A stretch of DNA of 64,000 bases from Leadbettera azotonutricia ZAS-9 (GCF_000214355.1 NC_015577.1:3091389-3155388), one strand, 5' to 3'. Shown: positions 27,351 through 37,292, counted from the first letter of the stretch. Made by a program: numbers and translations. The notes: generated by a model from the letters alone, not told the origin.

Positions 27351-28838
27351 CTATCGTGTCAAATACATCTGGATAGTGATAAAGGTAGTTATGATGGTGA
27401 GGGTAGTGGTGAGTATCGGGGCGTATTGGTTAAAGTGATAGAGGAAACTGTTGGCCTTGGCGGTGATGGTAGTCTCAGGGCCTATAACGCTGGTTTTTGC
27501 AAGTTTTTTGCCAGAAATATCCAGTATCTCCACAGACTCGCGGGAATTCTGGACAGGGTTAAAACCGCCGGCCAGGGCAACATAGTAATCCCAGTTGCGG
27601 TCGGGGATATACGGGTAACGGCCCGGAAGGGCAACCGAACCGGCAACCGTAACAAAGTACTGCCTAAAGGGAATAACCAGGACATCGTTTTCTTCCACAA
27701 AATAACGGCTGTAAAAGGAAGCATCGTAGAGCATCATATTGAGGTTGATGGGGATATGCTCGTTATTGCGGATAATATAGGCGTTCCGGGTATCGGACTC
27801 GGCAGTGAACTGGTTTATAAAACGGCGCGCCAGGGGGGCATAATTTTCGCCATTGTTGAAGTTGACCGTGACCCTCGACGAAATTGATGCACCGTTGCCC
27901 CCGGCAGTGAGCGGATTATCGGCGCTGCGTATAGCCCCCTCGATAAACATCACCGGCGCAAGCTGGGTTATTGTGGGAACCATGATGGCATCATAATTTT
28001 CGAGCTGGATATTTTTGCCGATATCATCATTATTCAAAAATACTTTTTCTCCTCCAAGAACAGTACTGTTAACCCGCCGCACAAGCTCTATGCGGGTAGC
28101 ATCCGCCAAAGGCGTAAAACCGCTTGAATACACATTGATAAGCTCCTTAAGGTTTTCCCCTTCAAGAAGCTGATAGACCCCGGGCCGTTCCACTGCCCCC
28201 GAAATGGAAACTGAACGGGCAACACGGTTAAACGTAATTATATCGCCGGGCCTCAGGTACGGATCCTGGGAGAGGTCGCCATAACGGAAAGCCTTAAAAA
28301 AGTCATACACCCTTGGCTGCCCCCCGGGGGCTTGAATCGTTATATCCCGCATGGAAGTAAAAGGAGTAATATTATCCGAAGCATATAATGACGAAAGCCT
28401 CATAAGCCCCCAGGTTGTTACATCCGTAGCCTGCCTTACTTCGCCTTTGACATACACCTTAAAAACCGCCGGCTGGGTCAGCACAAACTGCACCCCGCTT
28501 AGGGGATAGTTATTGGAAACAATCTGTTCTACCTGGGCTTTAAGCTGGGGGAAGGTCTTCCCCGAGGCGTCAATAATACCCATGTTGGCGACCCGGATGC
28601 GGTAAGTACTGTCTACAGGGATAATATACTGAACCGCCTGACTGCCTGCCGCATAAGAAAGGGTATAGATATCGCCTGCAGTAACGCGGTAATCGGGGGT
28701 AGAAAGGACAAGCTGGGCCGAAGGGTTCAAAGCTGCTGATAGGGAGTCGCCGGCTTGTGAAGGTGCAACGGAAGAATTCTGCGCATAAAGGCAAAGGGGG
28801 AGGGAAAGGAGCGCTAGTATAATTATATGGCTTTTCAT
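27351..28838 (-). CDS. Polysaccharide export protein, Wza-type with SLBB domains
   Basis: A 495-residue exported protein. The signal peptide covers ~1-21 (MKSHIIILALLSLPLCLYAQ). A Poly_export domain follows (residues ~55-130, DYRVTAGDIYTLSYAAG). Repeated SLBB segments come next (VYVKGEVRQA, VSISGAVERPGVYQL, VTVAGSVALPGRYPYIP), and there is a C-terminal hydrophobic helix (~475-493). Such proteins form the outer-membrane or periplasmic channel for polysaccharide export. The ATG at 28838 has AAGGAA upstream. Longer in-frame forms run into the Fic gene. Confidence 0.9.
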   Translation of the reverse strand: MKSHIIILALLSLPLCLYAQNSSVAPSQAGDSLSAALNPSAQLVLSTPDYRVTAGDIYTLSYAAGSQAVQYIIPVDSTYRIRVANMGIIDASGKTFPQLKAQVEQIVSNNYPLSGVQFVLTQPAVFKVYVKGEVRQATDVTTWGLMRLSSLYASDNITPFTSMRDITIQAPGGQPRVYDFFKAFRYGDLSQDPYLRPGDIITFNRVARSVSISGAVERPGVYQLLEGENLKELINVYSSGFTPLADATRIELVRRVNSTVLGGEKVFLNNDDIGKNIQLENYDAIMVPTITQLAPVMFIEGAIRSADNPLTAGGNGASISSRVTVNFNNGENYAPLARRFINQFTAESDTRNAYIIRNNEHIPINLNMMLYDASFYSRYFVEENDVLVIPFRQYFVTVAGSVALPGRYPYIPDRNWDYYVALAGGFNPVQNSRESVEILDISGKKLAKTSVIGPETTITAKANSFLYHFNQYAPILTTTLTIITTFITIQMYLTR

Positions 28839-28849
28839 TATTGTATTCC

Positions 28850-29968
28850 TTATTTGGGTGCTTTCACTGCTAACACATAATGCGTACTTCTTCCTGCACC
28901 TTCCTGCACAAGAATACCTTTGCCTGCCAAATCCTTTAATAAACGACCGGCAGTATCCTGGGAACACTTGACAATTTTTTCAAACTTTGACGATGTAAGG
29001 TGTCCGTCAAAACCATCAAACAGCATATTGATTATTTTTCGCTGACGTTCATCCCTTACCAGCAGGGCATTTTCGCGCCAGAATACCGCCTTCCGTGCTA
29101 TACGGTCTATCACCAGCCCTGCGCTTTCTATCGAGTGGGCAAGACAGATCAAAAACCAGTTAAGCCAGCCGGTAATGTCAGACGTTCCTTTTTGGCTATG
29201 TTCCAAAATATCATAGTACCCTTTTTTTTCTTTTTGAATCTGCGATGACATGCTGTAAAAACGAAGCGAGGTATCATCAGCGCGGGCAAGCAGCATATCG
29301 GTCACCGCGCGTGCAATACGACCGTTCCCATCATCAAACGGATGGATAGTCACAAACCACAGATGGCTTATTGCTGCTTTGATAAGCGGATGCGTATTCG
29401 TGCTATGATTCACCCAGTCTAAAAACCCGCTCATCATGCCGGGCACCTGTGGCGCGTCAGGAGCACGATAATGAACCACCGTATCCCGCGCTTTTTGCGA
29501 CACTACCTGCATTGGCCCGTCCGCGTCATCCCGGTACCGCGCTACCGCAATTTTAAAATAGCCGCTATGGCCGGTGGGAAACAGCGCCGCATGCCAGCCG
29601 AACAGCCGTTCTTCCGTCAGATCAGAAGCAAAATTATGCATTACGTCAAGCATCATTTGCACTACACCGTCAATGTGATGCGAAGGATGCACACCGTTTT
29701 CAAAATTAATACCCAGATGGCGTGCAATGGATGAACGAACCTGTTCAGCATTCAAGATTTCGCCTTCAATCTCGCTGGAACGGATAATCTCCTCCGTTAA
29801 TTGATGAAACTCCGTATCCTGCCGGACATCAAAGCCAAACTGTTCCATCCTGCCCAATAATTTCCCCTGCAAGGCAACCGCACGGGTAAGCGGCTCAAGT
29901 ATCGCCCCATTATCCCAGGTAAAATGTGTCCAATTGGGGTATTCATACAGATACGTTGGCTCCACCAT
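28850..29968 (-). CDS. Fic-domain protein (AMPylase type) with N-terminal inhibitory helix and C-terminal winged helix
   Basis: A 372-residue protein with the intact Fic motif HPFDDGNGRIAR (209-220), which supports transfer of AMP from ATP to a hydroxyl of a target protein. The inhibitory motif (S/T)xxxE(G/N) is Ser64-Glu68-Gly69 on the N-terminal side, so it is a class II, self-inhibited Fic protein. The C-terminal ~70 residues form a winged-helix DNA-binding domain (SSKFEKIVKCSQDTAGRLLKDLAGKGIL). I use the ATG at 29968, with AGGAG 6 nt upstream; an ATG at 29983 is possible. It sits between the Wzz-like and Wza-like genes with its own promoter and operator, and so looks inserted into the polysaccharide operon. 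Confidence 0.9.
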   Translation of the reverse strand: MVEPTYLYEYPNWTHFTWDNGAILEPLTRAVALQGKLLGRMEQFGFDVRQDTEFHQLTEEIIRSSEIEGEILNAEQVRSSIARHLGINFENGVHPSHHIDGVVQMMLDVMHNFASDLTEERLFGWHAALFPTGHSGYFKIAVARYRDDADGPMQVVSQKARDTVVHYRAPDAPQVPGMMSGFLDWVNHSTNTHPLIKAAISHLWFVTIHPFDDGNGRIARAVTDMLLARADDTSLRFYSMSSQIQKEKKGYYDILEHSQKGTSDITGWLNWFLICLAHSIESAGLVIDRIARKAVFWRENALLVRDERQRKIINMLFDGFDGHLTSSKFEKIVKCSQDTAGRLLKDLAGKGILVQEGAGRSTHYVLAVKAPK

Positions 29969-30011
29969 CCCGGTCTCCTGCATCAGGTTATGCTTTGCGG
30001 AGATTCCCTTG

Positions 30012-30065
30012 TATAATCTCCGCAAATTATGCGGAGATTATAACGTGCTTGATCCATACCGTCAA
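30012..30065 (-). promoter_or_regulatory. Fic promoter with 13-bp inverted-repeat operator
   Basis: On the minus strand TTGACG (30065-30060), 17 nt, TATAAT (30042-30037). A perfect inverted repeat, arms TATAATCTCCGCA (30012-30024) and its complement (30030-30042), starts at the -10 and covers the expected start site. A third half-site (TGCGGAGATT-like) lies at 29994-30003. The C-terminal winged helix of Fic is a likely binder. Confidence 0.75.
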
Positions 30066-30074
30066 TAGTATGGC

Positions 30075-31112
30075 CTAGTCTTCTCTGTAAATGCGGACGT
30101 TTTCCTTTTTGGCCCGAAGTTTCGCCATGGCTTCAGGGTCTTTTTTTATATTCTCTACTGCATTCAGGACAAAAGCCAGGAAAACGGAGAAAAAGAAAGC
30201 CCCGAAAGTAACAATGATACAGAGCATACCCCGGCTGGGTTTTGATTTTTGATCCGGAACTTCCGCCTTTTCCAGAACCTGGAATATCGGGGACTCGCTG
30301 GCTATAGAGACATTTATCATTTCCAGTTGCACCTTCAACTGTTTATATACTTCCTGCTGGGCGCTTAGTTCCAGGGCGATACGCTGGGTTTCCAGCATTA
30401 TGGAAACCCCGCCACCGCTGCCATACGCCATGGAGACGGATTGTTCCAGGCGGTGGCTTTCTTCTTCCAGGCGGCGGATTTCGTTAAAGGTATTTTGGAT
30501 ATTCTGTTCCAGATTGGCCTTTTGCATGACATTTTTATCGAGACCCAAGTCTTTGAACCAATTGCCTAAATAATCTACGCAATAGTTTACCACTTGCTGC
30601 GCAAAGACAGGATCGTAATCGGTAAAGCCGATGGTAAAAACACCACTATCTTTGTCATAAGAGGCGGTCAAATTCTTTTTTAGGGCCTTCCGGCTTGATG
30701 CCCGAGGGGATATTTTTATTTTATATCGCTTTATAAAATCAAATTTATCCACTACCGAATCAAGCAGGGTATTGGTGCCCACAAGGTATTGCGCCAAATC
30801 ACTGTAAGTTTGCCCACCCCCAACATTGACCCCGGCAAGGCTTGCAAGACTGCCAAGGCCACTGGCACCAATGGCCGCTGAAAGACCGCCGCCTGAAGAA
30901 CTAGCATTATTAATTAACATAAGGGCTCGGGGAGTATAGACGTTGGGAAGTGGTGAAATTTCTGGATCCAAAACAAGTGAAAAAATTGAAAATACAACAA
31001 TACAAATAATGGCAACAAGCGATATAATGATTATCATTGTCTTGCGATGCCAAAGGACTGCAAAGAGGTCGAGAAGGCTAATTTCATCATCTTGTTTAGT
31101 TTCTTCACTCAT
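30075..31112 (-). CDS. Wzz-type polysaccharide chain-length determinant
   Basis: A 345-residue inner-membrane polysaccharide co-polymerase. It has a cytoplasmic N-terminus (EISLLDLFAVLWHRK, the typical lead-in), a first helix (~25-50), a large periplasmic part with coiled-coil segments (~190-270) and a second helix near 300-325. There is no C-terminal tyrosine kinase domain. It sets the modal length of chains made by Wzy. The ATG at 31112 is preferred, with GGAG 10 nt upstream. It is the first intact gene of the downstream set Wzz, Fic, Wza, WecA-like. Confidence 0.85.
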   Translation of the reverse strand: MSEETKQDDEISLLDLFAVLWHRKTMIIIISLVAIICIVVFSIFSLVLDPEISPLPNVYTPRALMLINNASSSGGGLSAAIGASGLGSLASLAGVNVGGGQTYSDLAQYLVGTNTLLDSVVDKFDFIKRYKIKISPRASSRKALKKNLTASYDKDSGVFTIGFTDYDPVFAQQVVNYCVDYLGNWFKDLGLDKNVMQKANLEQNIQNTFNEIRRLEEESHRLEQSVSMAYGSGGGVSIMLETQRIALELSAQQEVYKQLKVQLEMINVSIASESPIFQVLEKAEVPDQKSKPSRGMLCIIVTFGAFFFSVFLAFVLNAVENIKKDPEAMAKLRAKKENVRIYRED

Positions 31113-31193
31113 GAATATTTTACTCCAACAAATTATTGATAACCGTATCAAGCCATGCTATTTTTTAGGCAAGCCCTGAGGTATCTTTAACCT

Positions 31194-31440
31194 TCATGCT
31201 TTATCCTGGTATGGAAACAGCTCAAGTTGTTTCAGTCCATGTATTTTCGACAGTTCGTTTTTCACCTCTGGACATGCCCCAAATATTTCCCTCGTCGTTA
31301 TACTCTTTATCGTCCGTATTATCTGTTCCGGACTCTGGTCTGCATGCCAGCACCGATTGTACTAGAAAATATTGTTCCTATTCTTTGCTTATTATTCGGC
31401 AGCATTTGGCCGGACATACTATATAATAGAGCAAATGATG
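31194..31440 (-). pseudogene. Decayed IS200/IS605-type TnpA transposase
   Basis: The ~370-nt gap between the Wzz-like gene and gmd holds pieces of an IS200 transposase in different frames. In order on the minus strand they are HHLLYYIVCPAKCCR and then a stop (N-terminal), EQYFLVQSV, then after a frameshift SPEQIIRTIKSITTREIFG with ACPEVKNEL, and lastly QLELFPYQDKA before a stop at 31194. These match, in order, the N-terminus, the loop before the Y1 helix, the helix and the usual QLELF-type end. The His-hydrophobe-His and catalytic Tyr parts are deleted. Terminal hairpins are not recognisable. It marks past mobile-element activity at the edge of the AT-rich block. Confidence 0.7.
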
Positions 31441-31482
31441 GTTTTCTTACGGCGATATATATTTAGGTTTATTTTTGTTCAG

Positions 31483-32519
31483 TTATGTTATACTCCGTAG
31501 GATATCCGCATCCATCATCATTTGACATAATGATTTAAAATCTGTCCTTGGCTGCCAACCTAAAACCTGCCGAGCTTTTTCAGAACTACCTAAAAGTAAT
31601 TCAACTTCGGCAGGACGGTAATATTTGGGATTCACTCTTACCAGTATTTTACCGGTATTAGAGTCAACACCAACTTCATTTTCGGTATTGCCTTCCCACC
31701 GTATGGCAAAACCGCAAATTCTTCCTGCTTCTTCTACAAAATCGCGTATTGTATGTGTTTCTCCCGATGAAATTACATAAGTATCCGGTAAATTATATTG
31801 GAGCATTTTCCACATCATCTCGACATAATCACCGGCAAAACCCCAATCCCGTTTGGAATTAAGGTTCCCTAGTTCTAATAGTTCAACGGTTTTACCGGTA
31901 AACAATTTAGCAAAATGAGAAGTAATTTTTCGTGTCACAAATTCCTCGCCTCGCATAGGACTTTCATGGTTAAACAGAATGCCGGAACAGGCAAATACAT
32001 TAAAACTTTCACGATAATTAACGCACATCCAATGGGCCATCAATTTTGCAACATCATAAGGTGAGCGCGGATAAAATGGAGTATCCTCAGTTTGTGGTAT
32101 TACCTGCACTTTTCCAAACATTTCAGAAGTAGATGCCTAATAGAATCGTGTCTTAGGTGAAAATTCTCGAATCGCCTCAAGCAAATAGAGTACACCCATA
32201 CCATCCGCTTGAGCAGTATAAATAGGTTCATCCCAAGAAGCTGCCACAAAACTTTGGGCCGCAAGATTATAAAACTCATCCGGCTGATACTTTCTTAATA
32301 CGCGACATATATTTGAAAATTCGAGTAAATCAAAATCAATTAACTCAAATATATCAAATATACCATGTTCTTTAAGTTTTGTAAACGTATCTGTAGCACC
32401 ACGACGGTACAACCCGATGACACGGTAATTTTTTTGCAGAAGGAATTTTGCAAGATAACCGCCATCTTGTCCGGTTATACCGGAAATCATGGCGGTTTTT
32501 TTGAAGATAGGTTGTCCAT
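31483..32519 (-). pseudogene. gmd: GDP-mannose 4,6-dehydratase, broken
   Basis: Intact Gmd (~345 residues) makes GDP-4-keto-6-deoxymannose from GDP-mannose. The sequence matches along its length ([43 protein letters not shown] with the YxxxK). There are two lesions. The ATG at 32519, which has GAGGAG upstream, is in a different frame from the body, and an A7 run (8 needed) explains this. At 32139-32137 a TAG replaces the Gln of [12 protein letters not shown], the CAG-to-TAG change splitting the gene into 32137-32490 and 31483-32121. It is probably inactive unless the stop is suppressed. The downstream reductase for a GDP-sugar is not present. Confidence 0.8.
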
Positions 32520-32728
32520 ATAAATTTTACTCCTCAAACACATATATACTTTCAAAAAATCGATATATTTATCTATAACCAGTATACCATCCCTATTTAC
32601 TTCTAAAGCACCAGAACGAGAACTTTTTATGGAAATTAACTGGCTTACCATAGCAAAACACTTCTGTCTAAGGATAGGTATAAAATATTAGAAAATATTT
32701 CCCTTCAAATTTTTGGAAAGAATAATTT

Positions 32729-33832
32729 TTACATAACATGCATGTAAATATCTATCATTTTTTCAAGAGCCTCATCAATAGAAAATCTTTGTATATCAAT
32801 AATATTGTTTATTGATATAATTTCTCGTAATTTCTTATCTTCATATAACCTAATTATTGAATTTATCATTCCTTGAGGTTCATTTAATTCAAACAAAAAG
32901 CCATTCTTTCCATTGATTATAATATCTCGGTGTCCTCTTATATTTGAACAAACAATAGGTAAACCTGAAGCCATGGATTCCACAATGTTTATGGCGCATC
33001 CTTCACGTGAACTAGCAGAAAACCCGACATTACTTATAGCCAGCAGCTTATCTATATCTTTCCTATAACCTAAAAATTCTACCATAGACTGCAATCCCAT
33101 ATTATCAACTAACTTTCTAACAGTCTTATAATTATCATTTCCAATTAATAATACCTTAACTGTTGGAATGTAATTTTTTAATACAGGTAAATTTTTTATA
33201 AGCATTATTTGATTTTTACTTCTACTTATTTCCGCAACATTAGTGATTATAAAATCATCAGTTGCATAACCTAATTCCTGACGAATACTCTGTTTTTCAA
33301 GAATAGTCCGACTAAAAAAAACTTTTTTAAGTCAATACCTACTCCATTGATTTTATAAACCTGTTTGCAACTCATTAAATTTTTTTTTAGCAACATTAAA
33401 ATCTTCCTCATTAATTGTAATTATTATATCAGAATATCTCGCAAGATATTTTTCTACTGGATAGAAAACCAACCAATTTAGTAATGGTGAACCTTTATAA
33501 AAATGGAAACCATGTGCAGTATAAATAACTTTTATTGACCTTTTCCGTGCCGCCAAGCGGGCTAAAAAACCGCCCATCGGAGTATGGCAATGAATAATAT
33601 TATAATCATTGGCAGCTAATATATTTTTTAATTCTTTATAAGCCTTGATATTTCTTAATTTTAATGGCTTGCGTGCGATGCTAATAGCATATTGATTATC
33701 ACAATCAAGCACAGTTTCTTCACCTGCAGAAACATAATCAACTTGCCAGCCCTCCTGTTTAAACCAACACATATAAGGTCGATTAAATTTAGAAAAATTA
33801 GCAGTATTAGAAATAAATAAAATTTTATACAA
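32729..33832 (-). pseudogene. GT4-family glycosyltransferase, frameshifted
   Basis: Two segments of one EpsF-like GT4 enzyme. The N-terminal part (33353-33832) has MYKILFISNTANFSKFNRP and HCHTPMGGFLARLAA; the C-terminal part (32729-33205) has SREGCAINIVESMASGLPIV, the donor-sugar Glu motif. Both are in the same frame, but two opposite single-base changes break the middle. An A9 run near 33380-33388 should be A8, and a T8 run near 33315-33322 should be T9. Correcting both restores the missing VYKINGVGIDLKKF and RQELGYATDDFIITNVAEI. It might be phase-variable, decayed or a base-call error. Confidence 0.78.
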
Positions 33833-33943
33833 TATTTACTCAATTCAAATAAATTTTAATATTTTATAAAAAGAAATAATAAAATTTTAATTGGCACTAA
33901 TCTCATCAAACAAAATAGTAAAAAACGACGATGATCACCCTTA

Positions 33944-34822
33944 TTATTTTTTAAATAAAAAAACTTTATTTTCAATAAATAATTTATTTATATGTTTATC
34001 CACTACATTTGAGCGCAAATAAAAAAAAAGATTTGCCATATACAAATTTGCAATAAAAAAATTAGACTGTCGCTCCAAACCAGAATATAAATCACTTATA
34101 TTTCTTAAACAGTCTGTGATTAGAGCAATAACTTTAAATTGTTCAACATTATAGCTTCTATAACCTTGACTTACTGAATCAGTACGAATTTGATATATAA
34201 AGTAAGTTTCAGAAGTATAATAAACGGTTTTAGCAGAGACTAGCATTTTTATAACAAATTCAATATCTTCTCCAATCCTTACCCCAGGAGTAAAAGCAAC
34301 ACCCTGCTGTATAAGCACTTCACGTTTTATTAAAAACGTACAAATACTGAAACTAATTTTCTTTTCCAAGTACAAGGATAGCATGTCAATATTAAAAAAT
34401 ATTTTTCTATTAAATTTCGGGCAGGAATATTTTTTAATTATCTTTCCATCGGTCTTAAATTTACAACCAAAGGAATAAACGTCAGCAGCACCGTTTCCCC
34501 TAATCAAATACCTAAATGCATTCAAGGCGTTCTGTTCCAACGTATCGTCAGAATCAAAGAAATATATATAATCCCCTATTGCATTTAATATTCCTATATT
34601 CCGGGCCACCGATACACCAGAATGTAAAATTGTTATAAACTTAACGTTCTTATATTTTTTAGTATATTTTTCACATATTTCCGCTATTCTATCCAACGAA
34701 CCATCATTGACTACAATAACCTCACAGCCATCTAACCCCTGCGATATAATCATATCAAGAGTATTGCCTATAAATCGTTCTGAATTATAGGCCGGTATAA
34801 TAATCGATAATATTGTCTTCAT
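33944..34822 (-). CDS. GT2-family glycosyltransferase
   Basis: A 292-residue GT-A enzyme for the surface polysaccharide. It starts LSIIIPAYNSERFIGNTLDMI, has VVNDGSLD and the metal-binding FFDSDDTLE, and VRIGEDIEFVIKM further on. It ends at a stop right after a run of six A. With five A the frame continues for about 30 more residues (NKGDHRRFLLFCLMRLVPIK...), a normal GT2 tail, to a stop at 33856. So the C-terminus is probably truncated by one inserted A. The catalytic domain is complete. The acceptor and sugar cannot be predicted. Confidence 0.85.
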   Translation of the reverse strand: MKTILSIIIPAYNSERFIGNTLDMIISQGLDGCEVIVVNDGSLDRIAEICEKYTKKYKNVKFITILHSGVSVARNIGILNAIGDYIYFFDSDDTLEQNALNAFRYLIRGNGAADVYSFGCKFKTDGKIIKKYSCPKFNRKIFFNIDMLSLYLEKKISFSICTFLIKREVLIQQGVAFTPGVRIGEDIEFVIKMLVSAKTVYYTSETYFIYQIRTDSVSQGYRSYNVEQFKVIALITDCLRNISDLYSGLERQSNFFIANLYMANLFFYLRSNVVDKHINKLFIENKVFLFKK

Positions 34823-34877
34823 TTATGATAATTTTTATTAGGACCTGTCTTTAAAAAATCTTAATATCTATAACAAA

Positions 34878-35798
34878 TTAACCAAGATAATTTCTTCGCA
34901 TTAAAAGTTTTATTACTAATAGATATCTTTTACTTTTTCCCAAACTAAAATCTGAAAATAAAATACAAAAAAATCTCTTAAATCTATTCATCATAGGATA
35001 TGTCATAAATTTTTCAAATATTTTTTTATCATGGGATAACATTTTTTTTTCAAATAATCTATAAAATTCTTGTACATCCCTAAATGAAGGCACATAAACA
35101 ACCGGCATTTTATAATTTGTAAATAATCTTGTTGTTAATGATCGAATAGCAGTTTCTGGCAATAATGGAGTTACATTAGCAGAATGCTGACGGTATAAAA
35201 TCAAATACGAGTTAATATATATTACTCTACCAAAGGTTAAAGCAATCAATGCCATTATATGATCGTGCATCCAAATTAATGAGAATCCTGACAACAAATA
35301 TTCCCTCATCCTTGTATTAAAAATGGCTACACAACCTTGAAGTCCGCCATTTTTAAAGAGAAATTCACTTAATTTTTTTGAACAATCCGATCTAGAAAAA
35401 TTAGATATTTTATTTTCCGGAAATTTCCATGGCAACATCCGCCCGATAATTGTAACAGGAATATTTGTTTCAACATCCTTTATTGCCTGATATTGAATAT
35501 TGAGTTTGTTTTCGAACCAATAATCATCCTGATCACAAAAACATACATATTCAGAATGACTATATTGTAACAGGTGGATAAAATTATTACCGCAACCTAA
35601 ATTTTTTTTATTGTCTTCTATTAATGTGATCCGATCGTCATATCTCGTATATTTTCTAATAATATCTAACGTGCCATCTATAGAACCGTCATCATGTATC
35701 AATAAACGCCATTCCTTATAAGTTTGGTTAATGATACTACTTAATTGCGTTTCAATATATTTATCACCATTATAAGTTGCCAATAAGATATCAATCAT
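34878..35798 (-). CDS. GT2-family glycosyltransferase, rhamnosyltransferase-like
   Basis: A 306-residue GT-A enzyme: IDILLATYNGDKYIETQLSSI, IHDDGSIDGT, and the metal-binding FCDQDDYWFENKL. This DQDDxW pattern is common in rhamnosyltransferases, and dTDP-L-rhamnose genes lie at 58.7-62 kb, so rhamnose is a plausible donor (inference). It is 8 nt downstream of the polymerase gene and in the same operon. Strong AT bias. Confidence 0.87.
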   Translation of the reverse strand: MIDILLATYNGDKYIETQLSSIINQTYKEWRLLIHDDGSIDGTLDIIRKYTRYDDRITLIEDNKKNLGCGNNFIHLLQYSHSEYVCFCDQDDYWFENKLNIQYQAIKDVETNIPVTIIGRMLPWKFPENKISNFSRSDCSKKLSEFLFKNGGLQGCVAIFNTRMREYLLSGFSLIWMHDHIMALIALTFGRVIYINSYLILYRQHSANVTPLLPETAIRSLTTRLFTNYKMPVVYVPSFRDVQEFYRLFEKKMLSHDKKIFEKFMTYPMMNRFKRFFCILFSDFSLGKSKRYLLVIKLLMRRNYLG

Positions 35799-35806
35799 GA
35801 TTAATC

Positions 35807-37012
35807 CTAATGAATTTTGAACTTAATATTTACCAAGCATAAGAATAAAAAAGTCTGAATAGTTATTGAAAAAAATCCAAAAAACCATTCTCCAAAAAAT
35901 TGGAATATCAAATTATAAACATATAATCCATAAAAGATACAAAAAAAACGACTTTTATTTTTTAATGCAAAATTATAAATAAAGCTAAATATAGAAGCGG
36001 AGACAAATCCATTTATAAATATACCAATAATACCAAAATCAATATAAAAACTTGCCAGCGATGTATAAACATTAGTAGGATAAGGAACGCTAGTCCAATT
36101 ATGTGAACGCCATAATATGACAGGCATCGACTTTATTAAATTAAATTTATAAAACAACCTATATAAAAAGGCAAATGAATTTCCTCCAATCATATTCATT
36201 TTTAACTGTAATTTATTATTTATCAGTTCATCAAAAGCCGGCAAAGGCGATAAAAAATATATATATATTAATTCAGATATATTAAATTTATTTGAATTAG
36301 ACGAACGTACATATTGTAATAATAATATAAGGAAAACACCAATCATTATGATAAAAAATATTTTTTTAGCATTCAATTTATGATCAATATATAAAAGAAA
36401 CATTATACAACAAATAAATTGTAAAATACTTCCTTTGGTTGACATGAATAGACTGGACATCAATAATAGAAAAAATAGAATCACATAAAATAATTTATCA
36501 ATCCCGTTCTTTCTATAATTATAGAAAGCAAATATGAATATAGCTGCTAAGGGCATAGCATACATGCAAATTTTAATACTAAAAGAAAAACCCTCATCTT
36601 CACTTACTGCTATTTTTCTTACATTATAAATAATATTTAACGGATTTGAAGCATTAGCTAATTTAATAAATTCAAAAATAAGTAATATTAGAATAAGAGT
36701 ACATATTGTTACTAGAAATTTATTTTTTTTATTAATCTCAAATTTTGATAAATAAATTCTTGATAATTTCCATGATTTTTGACTAATTGAAATAGACGTT
36801 ATTGTAAATGTTATAATATATAGTAATACTATTATATAAAATTTATCAGAAAGACTAATCCAAATGTTAGTTCTTTTAATATAAAAATAATAAGATGCAA
36901 CGGATAAAAACCAAACAAAGGCAGTGATAAATGCTGGATGAAACAGGTTATGAGATATTTTATAAGTGAAATACAAAATTAAAAATAATATTAATGAAAA
37001 AAGTCCAAACAT
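35807..37012 (-). CDS. O-antigen/oligosaccharide polymerase (Wzy-like)
   Basis: A 401-residue membrane protein with about 10-12 hydrophobic segments and a larger periplasmic loop near residues 235-305, the usual plan of Wzy polymerases. Sequence identity in this family is low, so the call rests on topology, length and its place between glycosyltransferases and the flippase gene. It would join flipped repeat units at the outer face of the inner membrane. Confidence 0.75.
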   Translation of the reverse strand: MFGLFSLILFLILYFTYKISHNLFHPAFITAFVWFLSVASYYFYIKRTNIWISLSDKFYIIVLLYIITFTITSISISQKSWKLSRIYLSKFEINKKNKFLVTICTLILILLIFEFIKLANASNPLNIIYNVRKIAVSEDEGFSFSIKICMYAMPLAAIFIFAFYNYRKNGIDKLFYVILFFLLLMSSLFMSTKGSILQFICCIMFLLYIDHKLNAKKIFFIIMIGVFLILLLQYVRSSNSNKFNISELIYIYFLSPLPAFDELINNKLQLKMNMIGGNSFAFLYRLFYKFNLIKSMPVILWRSHNWTSVPYPTNVYTSLASFYIDFGIIGIFINGFVSASIFSFIYNFALKNKSRFFCIFYGLYVYNLIFQFFGEWFFGFFSITIQTFLFLCLVNIKFKIH

Positions 37013-37102
37013 TTCTCAAATACTTCTTCCAGTTTGTTTGCTATTTCTTCCAGAATTGGTTAAGCCATTCATTTTTGCCCTCATATATCTTTTTTCACAA
37101 TA

Positions 37103-37173
37103 ATTTAGCTAAATAGCCGCTTCCTGTCCGGTTATATCAGAAATTAATGCCATCTTTTCTTAAAACTATTCAT
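37103..37173 (-). pseudogene. Relic of a second gmd 5' end
   Basis: Read leftward from 37173, an ATG with AAGGAG upstream opens a short stretch. Across two frame changes it spells K-K, MALISDITGQ and GYLAKLL before stops. This is the Gmd N-terminus (compare MISGITGQDGGYLAKFLL in the gene at 32490). Only ~70 nt survive. It lies in the 280-nt gap between the polymerase and a GT4 gene; I see nothing else there. Confidence 0.6.
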
Positions 37174-37292
37174 TGTACGTTTATCTCCTTACTTATTACG
37201 ATCATGAACAAAATATGCTGAGCATTAATTTCTTTAATTAGTACAAACAGATACAAAACATAATTTTGGAGTATTAGTTAGATACAATATTT

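Noticed and set aside
31483-32121. Treating the two halves of gmd as separate genes
   Set aside because: They are in one frame, separated by a single TAG at a position where Gmd has Gln, and neither half is a complete enzyme.
32560-32670. A ~50-codon minus-strand frame before gmd (starts MVSQLISIKSS)
   Set aside because: No ribosome site and no recognisable protein pattern; it could be a chance frame in AT-rich DNA.
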